NCBI GenBank assembly: GCA_036250225.1
Contig: JAPZLL010000001.1
Location: 1,612,001-1,676,000, forward strand
Length of the DNA stretch: 64,000 nt
Reading direction: 5' to 3'
Source: Cercophora sp. LCS_1
Lineage: Eukaryota > Ascomycota > Sordariomycetes > Sordariales > Lasiosphaeriaceae
Part shown: one piece after another, positions 24,901 to 35,834 of the stretch
How the letters are laid out: every line of letters starts with the position of its first letter
How positions within the stretch are numbered: the stretch's first letter is position 1
Notes under the pieces: generated by a model
Database searches by the model: none
Told to the model about the DNA's origin: nothing
The model's input: only the letters and a program-made list of their open reading frames with translations
Made by a program: the position numbers and the translations under genes

Positions 24901-26366
24901 GAGCATGGTAGCACTCAACGGCACTACCAATGGATTACCAACCGCCGCGACCGCTGCATGATTGGCCCTGGCGAGCTTCAATGTGCCAGAGCAGAAAACG
25001 CCCTTCACCTTCGCCTTCTCGAAGATTATTAATCTAGCATTTTGCAGTACTTTTGTCCTCCCTATTCGGTTGTTCCACCGGGCGCTGCAAGGACCTTGCA
25101 TGGGTGTCTGTTGTGGCTACCGATCAGGATTCCAGGCAGCGACCGGGAACGAATTGCACATCTTTGGAGCCGTGTCTCGATGTGCCATAGGCTGCCAACT
25201 GATAGGTCGGGCTACGCGCAACTATCCGGGATGGGAAGCCGAAGATTCCAAAGACGGGTTGTGCGTTGGGGAGGAGATGATCTGAGCAAGATATCGAATA
25301 ATCGAAAGCAAGCTATCGTGGTAGTGCAGAAGCGCGCTGCATTGCCTGCCCATCGGCGCCAACGACACTTGTGATGTGTCCAAAAGGGGTCGGAGCTCGT
25401 GCCATCCCCGCCTTCGCGTCTTGCCCGCGGAGGGGATTTTGCGGAGGGAAAGGGATTTTTGACGCCCGCACGCCACGCCCGCAATGCGCTTGTTTGAGCC
25501 TGGAAGCACGCACCCCTGGCCGGCTCCTTACAAGGCTGAGGGCAACGCTAATTCCAGGGGCGCTTGGGCTTTGGTGGGAGCGGTGTCTTGATATGTGCCA
25601 GCTAAACGCCGAGGTGTGGCACATGAAGGCATGCCGCCTGTCCTAGCCGGTGTTTCAAGACCGCCATTTCCTGGTCGTTCAACGAGCGCGCCGCACTCTA
25701 CACGGTTGCAGAAAGGCGGCGCAACAAACTTTCAAAGGGCCCCACGGCAATTATAGGGGGGGTTGTGGTGGGCGGAAAACCGCCGGCGTCCCCTGCTCCC
25801 CACGAGATGGACCGCTTGGATGCTGCTTGGCGGGCAACCCTGTTCCCGTGCAACGTTTGGGTTGATTTCATGCAGGCAAAGGAACTGGGACGTTCCCCAG
25901 CTCGTATGGCAGGCCTGCAAGGCCAATGCCAACCGGATCCCGCGCGACTCGACTGTCCACCGCTCCCCGGGCCTGTGTGACTCTGGGTTGCGTGGTCCAG
26001 CTCGGACAGTCTGACAGGTTGCAGCGCGGGCACTGGTCAGGCCAGAATCCTTCGACGGGACGTGATCCAGCCGAGAGTACCGGCGAGAGGGCTACGCAGT
26101 GATTCAATGTATGCCGCCATGCAGTCAATCCAGTCTCTCGCGGCAGATGGCGCCCCAGAGCCGTCGTGGATGCCCCGGTACCTCGCAGGGATCGTAGGGC
26201 TTATCTTCCCACACGCGGGTGCGAGTGGGCTGCAGATGGCTGTGGCTTGAAGAGGGGGTAGCTCCGCGCCCAGGACGGAGCTCCAGAATGATCCTGGAAG
26301 CCCTTCTCTTAAAAAAGAAGACGGCCTGGGTCGGTGGTGGCCCGCGACGTGTTCGTCAATGACCCA
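21999..26366. other. 4.4 kb divergent intergenic region
   Basis: Upstream DNA shared by CDC48 (leftward) and the zinc-cluster gene (rightward). It contains T-tracts at 22474-22491 and 23391-23406, a sequence GGCGGCAAAG near 22344 and a 30-codon open frame at about 24104-24196. Several open frames of 60-117 codons occur, without domains or consistent splice signals. Confidence 0.5.
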
Positions 26367-28995
26367 ATGGCCCTCGGCCATACCCAGCCCTACTACGCCC
26401 GGACTTATATGCCCAGCACGGCCGCCCTGCGCCGGTATAACACCTCCTGCCTCCTCACGGACTCAACAGTCGAACCAACGCGCCACGCCTACACGCCAGA
26501 ACCGCGCCAGCCGGCAGCCGGCCACGGGTTCCCAATCCCGAACATGACAATGGGACACGAGTCGGAATCACCAACACCGTCGGCATCCCGACCCGGGCCC
26601 TCGGGACGGAAGGGGTCCAAGAAGGTCAGGACAGGGTGTATAACATGCAAGTGAGTGCGAGCCAACTCCGACAGACTCCACCACGCAGCCTCACAAGGCC
26701 GCGGGCCCATTTGTTTCCCTGTGCGAGGCGCCCGTCGTTGTCATCAGTGGGGATGGGACTGGGCTGGACCGGGATTGGGTGCTGACCTCGCTGGTGCTCA
26801 GAATTCGCAAGGTTAAATGCGACGAAGCCAAGCCGTTCTGCACTCGGTGCACAAAAACAGGCCGTCGGTGTGATGGCTATCTCGACGCCAAAACAATGGC
26901 CCAGCGTCGCCGCCGGACGGGGACGCTGTCCGGAACCGCTGGGTGCGATCCCCGGTCGCCATCGACCTTGTTCTTCCAGTGGGCATCGGCCGACGAGAAA
27001 CGGTCGTTCCACTTCTTCCAGGACGTTACGGCCCCGTGTCTCTCGGGTGACTTTGACGGTGTCTTCTGGCGGGTGCTTGTCCTCCAGATATGTCAGAGTG
27101 AACCAGCCGTCAAGCATGCCGTCCTCGCCGTCAGCAGTCTGCACGAGGGCATGGCTGCGTCCTTCATGGACGCCGAAGACCGGCATTCGTTTGCCTTGTC
27201 GCAGTACAACAAGGCCATTGCGTGTCTGTTGGACCAGATGCGCAATGTCGACGCCAGGCCGCTGGTGCCCCTCCTGACCTGTGTGCTCTTCGTGTGCATC
27301 GAGCTCATGCAGAACAAGGACAAGGAGTCGCTGCTCCACCTCGAGCAGGGCCGGCAGATACTCAGCCAGCTGGGGAGAAAGCAGGCATGCCGGAGCCCCG
27401 AGGTCGACATCATCAAACAGCATCTCGTCCCCATGTACACGAGGCTGAGCCTCACGTCGTGGCTCATCGGCTGCGACCCTGTCGCCATTCCGCCGCCGCT
27501 CAAGCTGCTCAGCGACGTCCCCATGATGTTTGACTCGATCGACGATACCCGGTATGCCCTGTACGACCTTATGGACGAGTGCCTGCGATTTGCGAAACGG
27601 ACGCACGAGGCCAAGTTTGACGAGGTCTCGCAGGATGACATGCGTGCGTTTGAGAAGGAGCAAGAATTCCTGCTCCGGAAACTCTCCAAGTTCAACGTTG
27701 CCTTTGCTCTGTACCAGTCCACAAAAGCAAAGGATGCGCCACCAGGCGCCATCCCACTGATCCAGGTTCACGTCCAGACAACATACATCTGGATATCAAC
27801 CGCTCTCAGCAACAACGAGACCGTGTTCGACGATTACGTTTCGACCTTCTCCAGCATCGTGCCCCTTGCCGCCACCTTCATCGAAACGATGTCGAGCCCG
27901 GCGGCCCAGACTTATCCGCACAGCAAAAGTAGCACGCCGGCACCGACGGACGTGCGCCAATTCCCGTCCCTTTTCACATTCGAAATGCACGTCATTGCAC
28001 CTTTATACTATGTCGCAACCAAGTGCAGACACCCGATGATACGGCGAGCGGCTCTCGACCTCCTGCGTCGCAATCCTGCCCGCCGCGAAAACCTCTGGCG
28101 CGCCAACGTCATGGCCTCGATTGCCGAGCATACGATTCGGCTTGAGGAGAAGCACCTCAGCGTTTCCCGCTCCAACTCTCCAAACATAGCTCTAGCACCA
28201 ACATTGCCGCCCTTTATCGCCAGCTTCGTCCCCAACGACATATGGGACACGGAAATGCGCGACGACCCGCTTCACGCCATGTTCCAGACCGAAGTCACAC
28301 CAACACAACCAACACCACGAACGTTTGGCTTTGAGTCGGCCCCCATTCCCACGACGACGTCGGGCGACATGGACCTCAGCAGCCTCAGCGGACTTGGCCA
28401 ATTACCCATCGATCCATCCCTCCTCTTTGATGCTTCAGAAGTGAGGGCATCGTCGGTCCACTCATTTAGCGCCGCGCCGTCCATCGCGTCTTCATTTGAC
28501 GACCTCACGGCCCCCACCATCTATGTTGGCGGCAGCGGTGCATCAGGCACAGCCAACATGGCAGCGGATATCACGTCATCATCGGCACCAGGGTGGGGAG
28601 CGCCGTATGGTTCCCAGCAGTCGCAGTCGCAACATTCGCAGCATTCGCAGCATTCGCAGCATTCGCAACATTCCCGCCGACAGCACCACAGCGCGCCGGA
28701 ACTTACTCTAGCGCCGCCAACACCGATTGGAAGGGAGGACTCGTGGATGTTTGACTCGCGGCCCAACTCGGGCGTTTCCTCGTCCTTGTCGTCGGAAGAG
28801 TCTGGAGGGTTTGGATCTCTAAGCTTGGGGGTGCGCAGCCCAGACGCGCCGTTTGACGTCCCGGAGCGATTCAGAGTCAGAGAGTCGATCATTGGGCCGG
28901 ACAAAGAGGACGGGATATGTATCATGATGTTCCGGAAGCTGGGAGGCCTGAACTCGAGCTGGGATGTCCAAACCGAGTACGTGGCAGTTGCGTGA
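26367..28995 (+). CDS. Zn2Cys6 fungal transcription factor
   Basis: Two exons, 26367-26650 and 26802-28995, giving 825 residues. The 151-nt intron (GTGAGT, CTGAC, CAG) interrupts the zinc cluster between CITCK and IRKVKC. The cluster is C91-X2-C94-X6-C101-X6-C108-X2-C111-X6-C118 followed by DGY, the classic Gal4-type binuclear zinc domain. The middle of the protein matches the general character of the fungal-specific regulatory domain (helical, with LAVSSLHEG-like and LLTCVLFVCIELMQ segments). The C-terminal third is Ser/Gln/Pro-rich, with a short QHS repeat encoded by a tandem nonanucleotide. The start chosen is the first ATG in frame (MALGHTQPYY). The target genes are unknown. Confidence 0.92.
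28626..28676 (+). repeat. Nonanucleotide coding repeat (QHS)
   Basis: Tandem CAGCATTCG-type units within the zinc-cluster gene encode alternating Gln-His-Ser. This is a likely hot spot for length variation between strains. Confidence 0.8.
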
Positions 28996-29336
28996 AGAGT
29001 CGAGTAAAAAGGTGAAGGCGATGCACGTGTGGGCGGACAAGTACATACATGTTCAAACGGCAGATACCCTGGCTTGTTTTTTTTTTATGGGCGGCCTTCT
29101 AATTTCTATTTGTTTTGCTTTTTTGGGTTTTGTTTTGGTTTTGGTTTTGTCTTTTTTTGGCACTGCAAGCGAACGTCCATTGGGTCTGGGTCTGGATCAG
29201 GGAACGGCAAAGCGAACATTTGGAGGAAGGCAAAGAAAGACAAAGAGAAAGCGATTCCAAGCACCGGTGGCGTTTTTTTTTTTTTTGGGGGGGGGGGGGG
29301 GGGGTTTTTTTTGTAAAAAAAATTTANNNNNNNNNN

Positions 29337-29409
<73 letters not shown>

Positions 29410-29789
29410 ACCCCTGAGATGGACATCTACTTTACTACGAGAAACAACATTGGAAATCAGAGCACCACCGCTCTTCTCGGCCAAACTCAACTCGCTTACC
29501 TCTCAGGATACCCAACGTTGTTGTGTGATTAAACTCAGCCCCATCTCAGGGGTATTCTCGCACCGACGCCAAACGGCTGGCTAGCTGGCTCAGGGCAGTT
29601 CAGTTCAGCCCCTGCCTAATTATCAGCGTTGCGCGCAAACGCACGAGTGACATCACCCCTCCATCCGGAATACACCTTCCCTCTCCATCACACTGCAAGC
29701 ACCACCAGCGCCCCATTTACTTTCCTACCTAGATAACCACAACTCCAAAACAGATTGGTATACCATCTGACTGACTCCCAAAAAAACCA
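28996..29789. other. Intergenic region containing an assembly junction
   Basis: 3' flank of the zinc-cluster gene and the upstream region of the thioredoxin-fold gene at 29790. It includes T-rich and TTTTGG-rich sequence at 29070-29160 and the homopolymer/N block described separately. Confidence 0.6.
29275..29409. other. Homopolymer block with 10-N gap
   Basis: In order: about 14 T, about 18 G, 8 T, G, about 8 A, ATTTA-like bases, ten N (29327-29336) and 73 consecutive C (29337-29409). This looks like a low-quality contig end or gap-filled join rather than biology. Poly-Pro and poly-Gly open frames here are artefacts. The true gap length is unknown. Confidence 0.9.
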
Positions 29790-30424
29790 ATGGCCATAGA
29801 CAACCTATCCCCCGTCCCCAAACCAGGCGACCGCGCCCCTCCATCGCCCCAAATCCCCTTTCCCTCTCCCAAACCAGTCCTCCTCGTCTTTCTCCGCGCC
29901 GTTGGCGACCCTTGTATGTTTTTTTTTTTTTCCCCTTTGCCCCGTATCCCATCATTTCCCCCATGTTCGATGTTGATTAACACAGCAAAGTTGCAGAAAA
30001 AACTTTCAACCTTCTCACCTCCCTCTCAACACAACACCCCCACCTCCAATGCATCGCCGTCTCGCACTCGCCGCGGCCCCTCGCGGAACAATGGATCGTA
30101 GATATCGGCGGTGAGTGGGAAGTCGAAATGGTATTCGACACAGAGCGCGAGCTCTACCGGCAGTGGGGGCTAGGCGAGGGGTCGACGTGGTACACGATGA
30201 ATCCGTGGACGATGTGGAGCATGTACCGGCTTGGTAAAGACGAGGGGATCTGGGGTACCGAGGAGAAGGGCGGCAGCAAGTGGCAGATGGGGGGCGCTTT
30301 TGCCGTTGATGCGGGCGGGTTTGTGCGTTGGGCTAAAGTGTGTGAGAGTGCGGATGATATACCGGATTTGGAGGAGGGGGTGAGGGTTTTGGAGACGAGT
30401 AAGACGAAGACGGGGTTAGCGTAG
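29790..30424 (+). CDS. AhpC/TSA-like thioredoxin-fold protein lacking the usual Cys
   Basis: Two exons, 29790-29913 and 29991-30424, giving 185 residues. The donor is GTATGT. The acceptor is the AAAG just after CACAGC, which is the one that restores FAEKTFNLL in frame. After a Pro-rich leader comes a beta strand VLLVFLRAVGDPFAEKTF, then HLQCIAVSHS, a strand EVEMVFDTERELYRQWGLG and AGGFVRWAKVCESADDIPD. This order (strand, catalytic loop, helix, VSHS, DxERxLYxxWGL) matches the AhpC/TSA_2-like peroxiredoxin relatives found in fungi. The position where a peroxidatic Cys would stand, between Gly and Pro, is Asp. Peroxidase activity is therefore doubtful. It converges with the aminotransferase gene, 242 bp away. 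Confidence 0.75.
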
Positions 30425-30666
30425 TACGAGATTGTCTTGTGTTGAGAATGTTTGGGGCAGATGGAGGGTAGATTGGGCACAAGTGTAACGGATGGAGTTT
30501 GAATGGTTTGTATTAAGGAGCGGATTGCTTGTAGTGTTTTTTGTCCGCTTGGGTTGGGAATGGCTCCCTAAAGAGGCATTGGTCTCTCTGTCTTATTATA
30601 TCAAGAATGAACGCAAGGGGGGAATCATCAACACCTAGTAGACACCAGCTTTAGTCCTCCTTGTAT

Positions 30667-32139
30667 CTAGCATTCTGCCTCAGCGAAAACCTTCTCAATC
30701 GCGGAAGCAACCCTTTTTACAATCTCCTCCACCAAGTTGCTGGGAATGTTGTACGCCGGCATGACCATAATGTGGTCGCCGCGCCCATTCCCAGCACAGC
30801 CCTGGCCGTTATACACAAGAACTCGAAAGTCCTTCATCGCCGTGGTGTATACCCGACCGGAAATCTGGAGAGCAGGGTCGAATGGCTCTTTTGTCTTTTT
30901 GTCCTTGACGAACTCGATGCCCCAGAAAAGACCATGGCCACGAATATCACCAACGTTGGGGTGGCTGGTGAGCCGTTGCTTGAGTCGCCGTTCCAGAAGC
31001 TTGCCCTGGGCCCGGACGTTGGAAAGGAGGTTTTCTTGTTGAATAATCTGCTGAACCTTGAGCGCCGATGCCGCAATGACTGGGTGGTTTTGATAAGTAT
31101 GACCATGCGTAAACACCTTTCCTTCTTTGCTCATGACGTCGCAGATTCTGGTGCCAACGAGTAATGCTGACGCTGGCATGTATCCGCCGCCAAACCCCTT
31201 TGCGATGGTCTGGAGGTCAGGCACAACTTCTTCTTGTTGCCATGCGTGAAGACTTCCAAGCCGGCCCATGCCACACATGACCTCGTCAAATATGAGGAGA
31301 GCACCATATTTGTGGCAAACTTGTTCCATGGCACGGAGATATCCGGGGACCGCAGGCACACACCCGAGAGCAGCGCCAACGACTGGCTCGAGGATGACGG
31401 CAGCCACTGTCTCTGGGCCAATCTCCTGGAACTTTCCTTCTAGTTCGGCGACTTTTCGGGCGACAAAGGTGGCATCGGACTCCCCGTCCAGGCGCTGACG
31501 ATATGGGTTACACGGTGAGATTTTGTGGAAGTGTGAGCCGAGCATCGGTTCAAAAGGGCCGCGTCGGACGACATGTCCCGAGGCAGAGAGCGAGCCGACC
31601 GTGGTCCCATGGTATGACTCCCAGCGAGCGATGAATTTGACCCTCTGGGGCTCACCCTTCCACACAAAGTATTCCCTGCTTAGCTTCAGGGCCGCCTCAA
31701 CCGCCTCGGAGCCTACAAAGGGGTCAGATGCGCATTCCAGAACGTGCTGCTGACGCTTACCTGAACACATGAGATACACTTTTCCCATGTGCCCACCCGT
31801 GCTTTCGATCAACCATCTCGAAAGGGCTTCAACTGCCGTTGTTCGAAAGTGGGCATATGAGGTGTACGCCGCCATTCTCATCTGTGCTGCGGCTGCTCTG
31901 ACGACGTCTTCACGGCCGTGGCCGATACAGGCGACGCCAGCACCACCACATGCGTCGAGGATCTTGTCGCCATCATCAGGGTACCAGTAGTGGCCTTTTG
32001 CTCTGGCGAGGATCGAGAGGTTGTTGGCGGTGGGATGGAGTTTGTGTTCCGTGACTGTCTCGGAGCTGCTTCTGACTTCTTTGTCGCGGAGCAACCCCGC
32101 ACAGGGATGGTGTGATGCAGATGAGAAGAACTGACCCAT
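30667..32139 (-). CDS. Class III PLP-dependent aminotransferase
   Basis: Two exons, 32139-31761 and 31712-30667, giving 474 residues. The 48-nt intron keeps frame; it is recognised by GTAAGC, TAG and because removal restores the family motif CSGSEAVEAALKL. PLP-binding features are visible: ESYHGTT, the LIFDEVMCGMGR aspartate that pairs with the pyridine nitrogen, and the Schiff-base lysine in TIAKGFGGGY near residue 299. FTHGHTYQNHP is the substrate/PLP phosphate loop. The family includes omega-amino acid, GABA, ornithine and DAPA aminotransferases. The substrate cannot be told from the sequence. No clear mitochondrial presequence is seen (start MGQFFSSASHH). Confidence 0.93.
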   Translation of the reverse strand: MGQFFSSASHHPCAGLLRDKEVRSSSETVTEHKLHPTANNLSILARAKGHYWYPDDGDKILDACGGAGVACIGHGREDVVRAAAAQMRMAAYTSYAHFRTTAVEALSRWLIESTGGHMGKVYLMCSGKRQQHVLECASDPFVGSEAVEAALKLSREYFVWKGEPQRVKFIARWESYHGTTVGSLSASGHVVRRGPFEPMLGSHFHKISPCNPYRQRLDGESDATFVARKVAELEGKFQEIGPETVAAVILEPVVGAALGCVPAVPGYLRAMEQVCHKYGALLIFDEVMCGMGRLGSLHAWQQEEVVPDLQTIAKGFGGGYMPASALLVGTRICDVMSKEGKVFTHGHTYQNHPVIAASALKVQQIIQQENLLSNVRAQGKLLERRLKQRLTSHPNVGDIRGHGLFWGIEFVKDKKTKEPFDPALQISGRVYTTAMKDFRVLVYNGQGCAGNGRGDHIMVMPAYNIPSNLVEEIVKRVASAIEKVFAEAEC

Positions 32140-35100
32140 GGCGATGCTTGTGAGAAACGAGAAAAAAAGGAGTATTGGCGGAGGTGGTTGTGGGTGGGCT
32201 ATGGACCTTCTCGAGCACTAGTGGAGAGGGGCGAGGAGAGCAGCGAGTTTTATACCCATTGCCCAGAGCCATGATGGTGCTCACCCTCTGCCATCTGGCC
32301 CAGCCGGCATCTCCTGCTCATAGTCATGCGCATCCCACCGAGACTCAATGTTTCTTCGGATGATTGTCATGGTTTTTGCGGCAGCCGGCGGCAGAGAAAC
32401 ACCGTCTCATGTAGTGTGTGAACTTGACCGACCGCCCATGGAAGGCTCCTTGGAAGGTTCTCTGGGAAACCGCGCAGAACCCTGTCTGATGCAGCACCAC
32501 CAACTAAAGCTTACATACATGGCGTATGATCATGGGGCAAGGGGCACCTCGAGGGACGTACTGTGGTGCCGGATGAGATAGGCCAATTGCAACGACTTCT
32601 CCTTGCAGAGATGAGCCGTTGACGGGAAGAAAAAAGGGTGCCTGCTGTCGACGTGACGTGGCTGGCCAATGACTTGACAGCCATCTTCCTGCTCGAGGAA
32701 GGGACGACGGGTGCAGGGCATGATCGCACCGTGAGCAACAACACGAGCAGAGAAGGCGCGCAGGACCATGGCGAGTCGGCGAGGGAAGTCGCACAGCACA
32801 CGCTTGTGTCGCTGCGCGTCATCCTGCTGTTGTTCCTGTTCCCTCGACCACTCCTGACCCCTTTCGTTTCGTATTTCCATCGTCCACATGCCATTTTGAG
32901 ATCGAAATCCTTTGCCCCTGTGCCAAATACGGTCCATTGGGCCTGTTGGCAGCATTGGTGAAGTGGGCCCGGAAAGGATAGACACGATGACTTCATCCTG
33001 TCCACCAAGTTGTCCTCTAAAGCATCCCAACTCTGCCACACCGGAACACATTGCAGGCAGGTCTCAGATGTTTCTCGTGGTCTGTCGACGAGTTTCGAGC
33101 CGGGGTAACTCAGGAAGGTACGAGAATGGGAAAAGGAGCGCCGTTCAGAGCTGAAGCCGAGTTGGGAAACCCGCAGATCAGCACGGCAAGGTTGTGTAGC
33201 CGAGAGAAGCGGCGGCCCTTCCGCTCTTTGCCCATCGGATACCGAATGCTTGTGACGAGCCATGACACGATGAGGTGCGGTTCACGGCAAGCAGCATGCA
33301 ACATGCGGCCGTGCAGAAGCTAGAACCTGTCAGGCTGGCAGCTTGTCAACAACATGGGCAGATTGGGCGGCACACTGAGCACACGACCTTGAAGATTGCG
33401 CGCTGCCGAGTCCCCTGCACGGTTGCAAGGGTACTATTGACAGCTCTGCCATGTGGTGGCCGCCCACTGGGCCTATGTCGGGTGCGATAAAAATGTTCCG
33501 TGGGTGATCCAGACTGTCGGGTCGACCGCCAGGCCACCAAAGGGGTTTCCTTTCCGGCCGACGAGCGGAAGCAGCTCGGCCAAGTCTTACACATTGTTGA
33601 TGATCCCGTCATAATGCAACGAGCACTTGCCGTCCGTCCGGCCGAGGTCATTCGGAACCATCGGGAGTCCGAGCATGGTGCAGTACGGTCCTTGCTTGAT
33701 TGCGGTGAGCAAACGAGCGGTGAGGGGGGGGCCCATCACGCCTCCTGTCATGGCGCTAGCAAAGACACTGCTCCGGGGAAGGTGAGGCTAGAGGCGGGTG
33801 AAGAGGCGGTCGAGGCAGCGGCACGGCGCAGACAGGCGCACACAACGGCCACGGGGGGCAAAGGGGCTTGACCACGGATGGGCTGCATGATCAATGACCA
33901 CCATCCCCCACCCATCCACATCCGCGAGGTGCAACCCGAATGCTGCCGCCGTGTAGCAATTTTATCCAAAAGAACACTTCGGTGTACAGCGGCGCTTCCG
34001 CGGTCGTTTCTCTCTTCGCGGTGCCTGAGGATCTCGATGTCAGCGACACAACGAACCATCCGAGTGAGGGCCCGGGGCGGAAGCAAAGTCGAGTTGCCTC
34101 AAAGTGGCTCAGACGCGAAGCAGCAGCCAGCATCGGGCGCGTGGTAACAGGCCAGTCACCTCCGAATCCCGTCCCTTTTCTTCTCCTTGCCTACCCGCCG
34201 TCCACAAACCCAGGCAGCCGCCCGTGTCGTTACGGGCCGCGCTCAAAGGCTGATCCCTGTAGTGAAGAAAACGACGAGCTGCATTCCAGCCCAATGTAAC
34301 TACAGCACCAGGACCGGAGACGGTATCACTGCCTAGCTCAGGAGCGAACTTGACCGTGGACACGAGACCTCATCAAGGGCCCGTCGCCGCTCAGCTCCCA
34401 GGAAGTGTGAAGACCTACCCCTGGGACTTTCAAAGTGAGGTCCTTGGTCTCAGGAATGCTATGTGGCGCTCTAGAACGCACAGCACAGAGATCCGCGCAT
34501 CGGGATGGCCTGCTGGACGGCTTTCTTCTCAGGGCTCAGCAGGGCGGAGATGTTTGGTGCAAGGCAGAGAGGGGAAGGGGTAAGACGCAACTGCCGGAGG
34601 CAACACAAACTTCCTGACTTGTCTTGCGCTGTTGCAGTCGCGGTCGGGAGGTCGGTCTCGGCGCAGCGGCAGCTGTCTGCCGACCCAACCACTTCCGCCC
34701 GCCGGGCCGAGACGGCACAGTTAGGACAACCCTGTAACCCCTTTTCACCGTCCCCCGCCTCCACATTACTCATACAAATGGGCGCTGAAAACCGCGCTGA
34801 CATGTCCAAGTCATTCGTTTGCAGCTTGGCTCCAGTTGAATCAGGCCACCAGCTCGCCCCCGGAATTCCCGTTTGAGGTCGCTTGCAACCCCAAACGAAA
34901 TGCAGCTGTGACAGCTGGACGTGGTTGGCTGCACCTAGGGTTGTCGACGAGTCAGAAAACAAAACGGAAACTCGACGGGCCAGTAAAATCGGATCGGGGA
35001 AAGATGGCGCATGGTCCAGCCGGGCCGACATGTCAATGAAGCCCGGCGGTAGCACAGTCTGCGAACTCCGGATCCAGACCCCTCGTTGATGCTCACCTGA

Positions 35101-35834
35101 CAATCAGCCCAGCAAGCAACAGGCGGTATCACCATGTGCAAACAGGACCTTATCTCGCAGGCAGAGGTGCACAGGCGCGATCGAGGACAGTGTAGCTCAG
35201 CGTTGACTACCTAGATGTCTCCCCCCACAACGAGCGGCGTCTTATTTCGTCGCCTCCAGTAACAAACGCAACGCGGTCAAAAGCCCCCTAACCTCAGCGG
35301 CGGGGGCATTGTGAGAACGGGTCACCGCGCGGTTCCCGTTATATCCCATTCATTCCTCCTCCCTGCCTTTTCCTAACCATACAATATAAGAACAATGCAC
35401 CCAACCATATCACTTCCGACCCCCCAAAACTCACAAAAAAATGAGTAGCACTTGACCGTTTCTCCGTTGGATGAAGTGAAAAGAAACGAACCGAGAAAAA
35501 GTACAACGCCGAGAATGGCAAACAGTCAAAACAGGAGGGGCCGGCACAAAAATACCTGCGCGACGATGAGTGAAGGTGATCGTTCGTCGGATTGCCGCAA
35601 CCGATGACAAAACTTTGACGCATGGGTATCTGGCGACACATGTCTCAGTGTCTATCTCGTCCTAGACAGCAGGTGTCGTTTCGGCTGTGGTGGAACATAA
35701 ACCCGCAAACAAGATGTTTGACAAATGTGATTGTTGCCATGGTGGTGACAGGTGGCTTCGAATACACGGCTTACGCATGTTTCTCTGGACAATATAACAA
35801 CGTGTAGGTGACCATGATGGCGATGGGGGAGGGA
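32140..35834. other. 3.7 kb intergenic region
   Basis: Upstream of the aminotransferase gene and downstream of the forkhead gene. Several open frames of 60-250 codons overlap on both strands (the longest 32511-33263, minus). None has a recognisable domain or coding-like composition. No RNA gene or repeat family is recognised. Confidence 0.45.

Noticed and set aside
26626..27771. Minus-strand open frame of 381 codons
   Set aside because: It lies opposite the zinc-cluster gene and includes its intron. The antisense of GC-biased codons is often open.
29106..29584. Open frames with poly-Pro or poly-Gly
   Set aside because: Created by the homopolymer runs and N block; assembly artefact.
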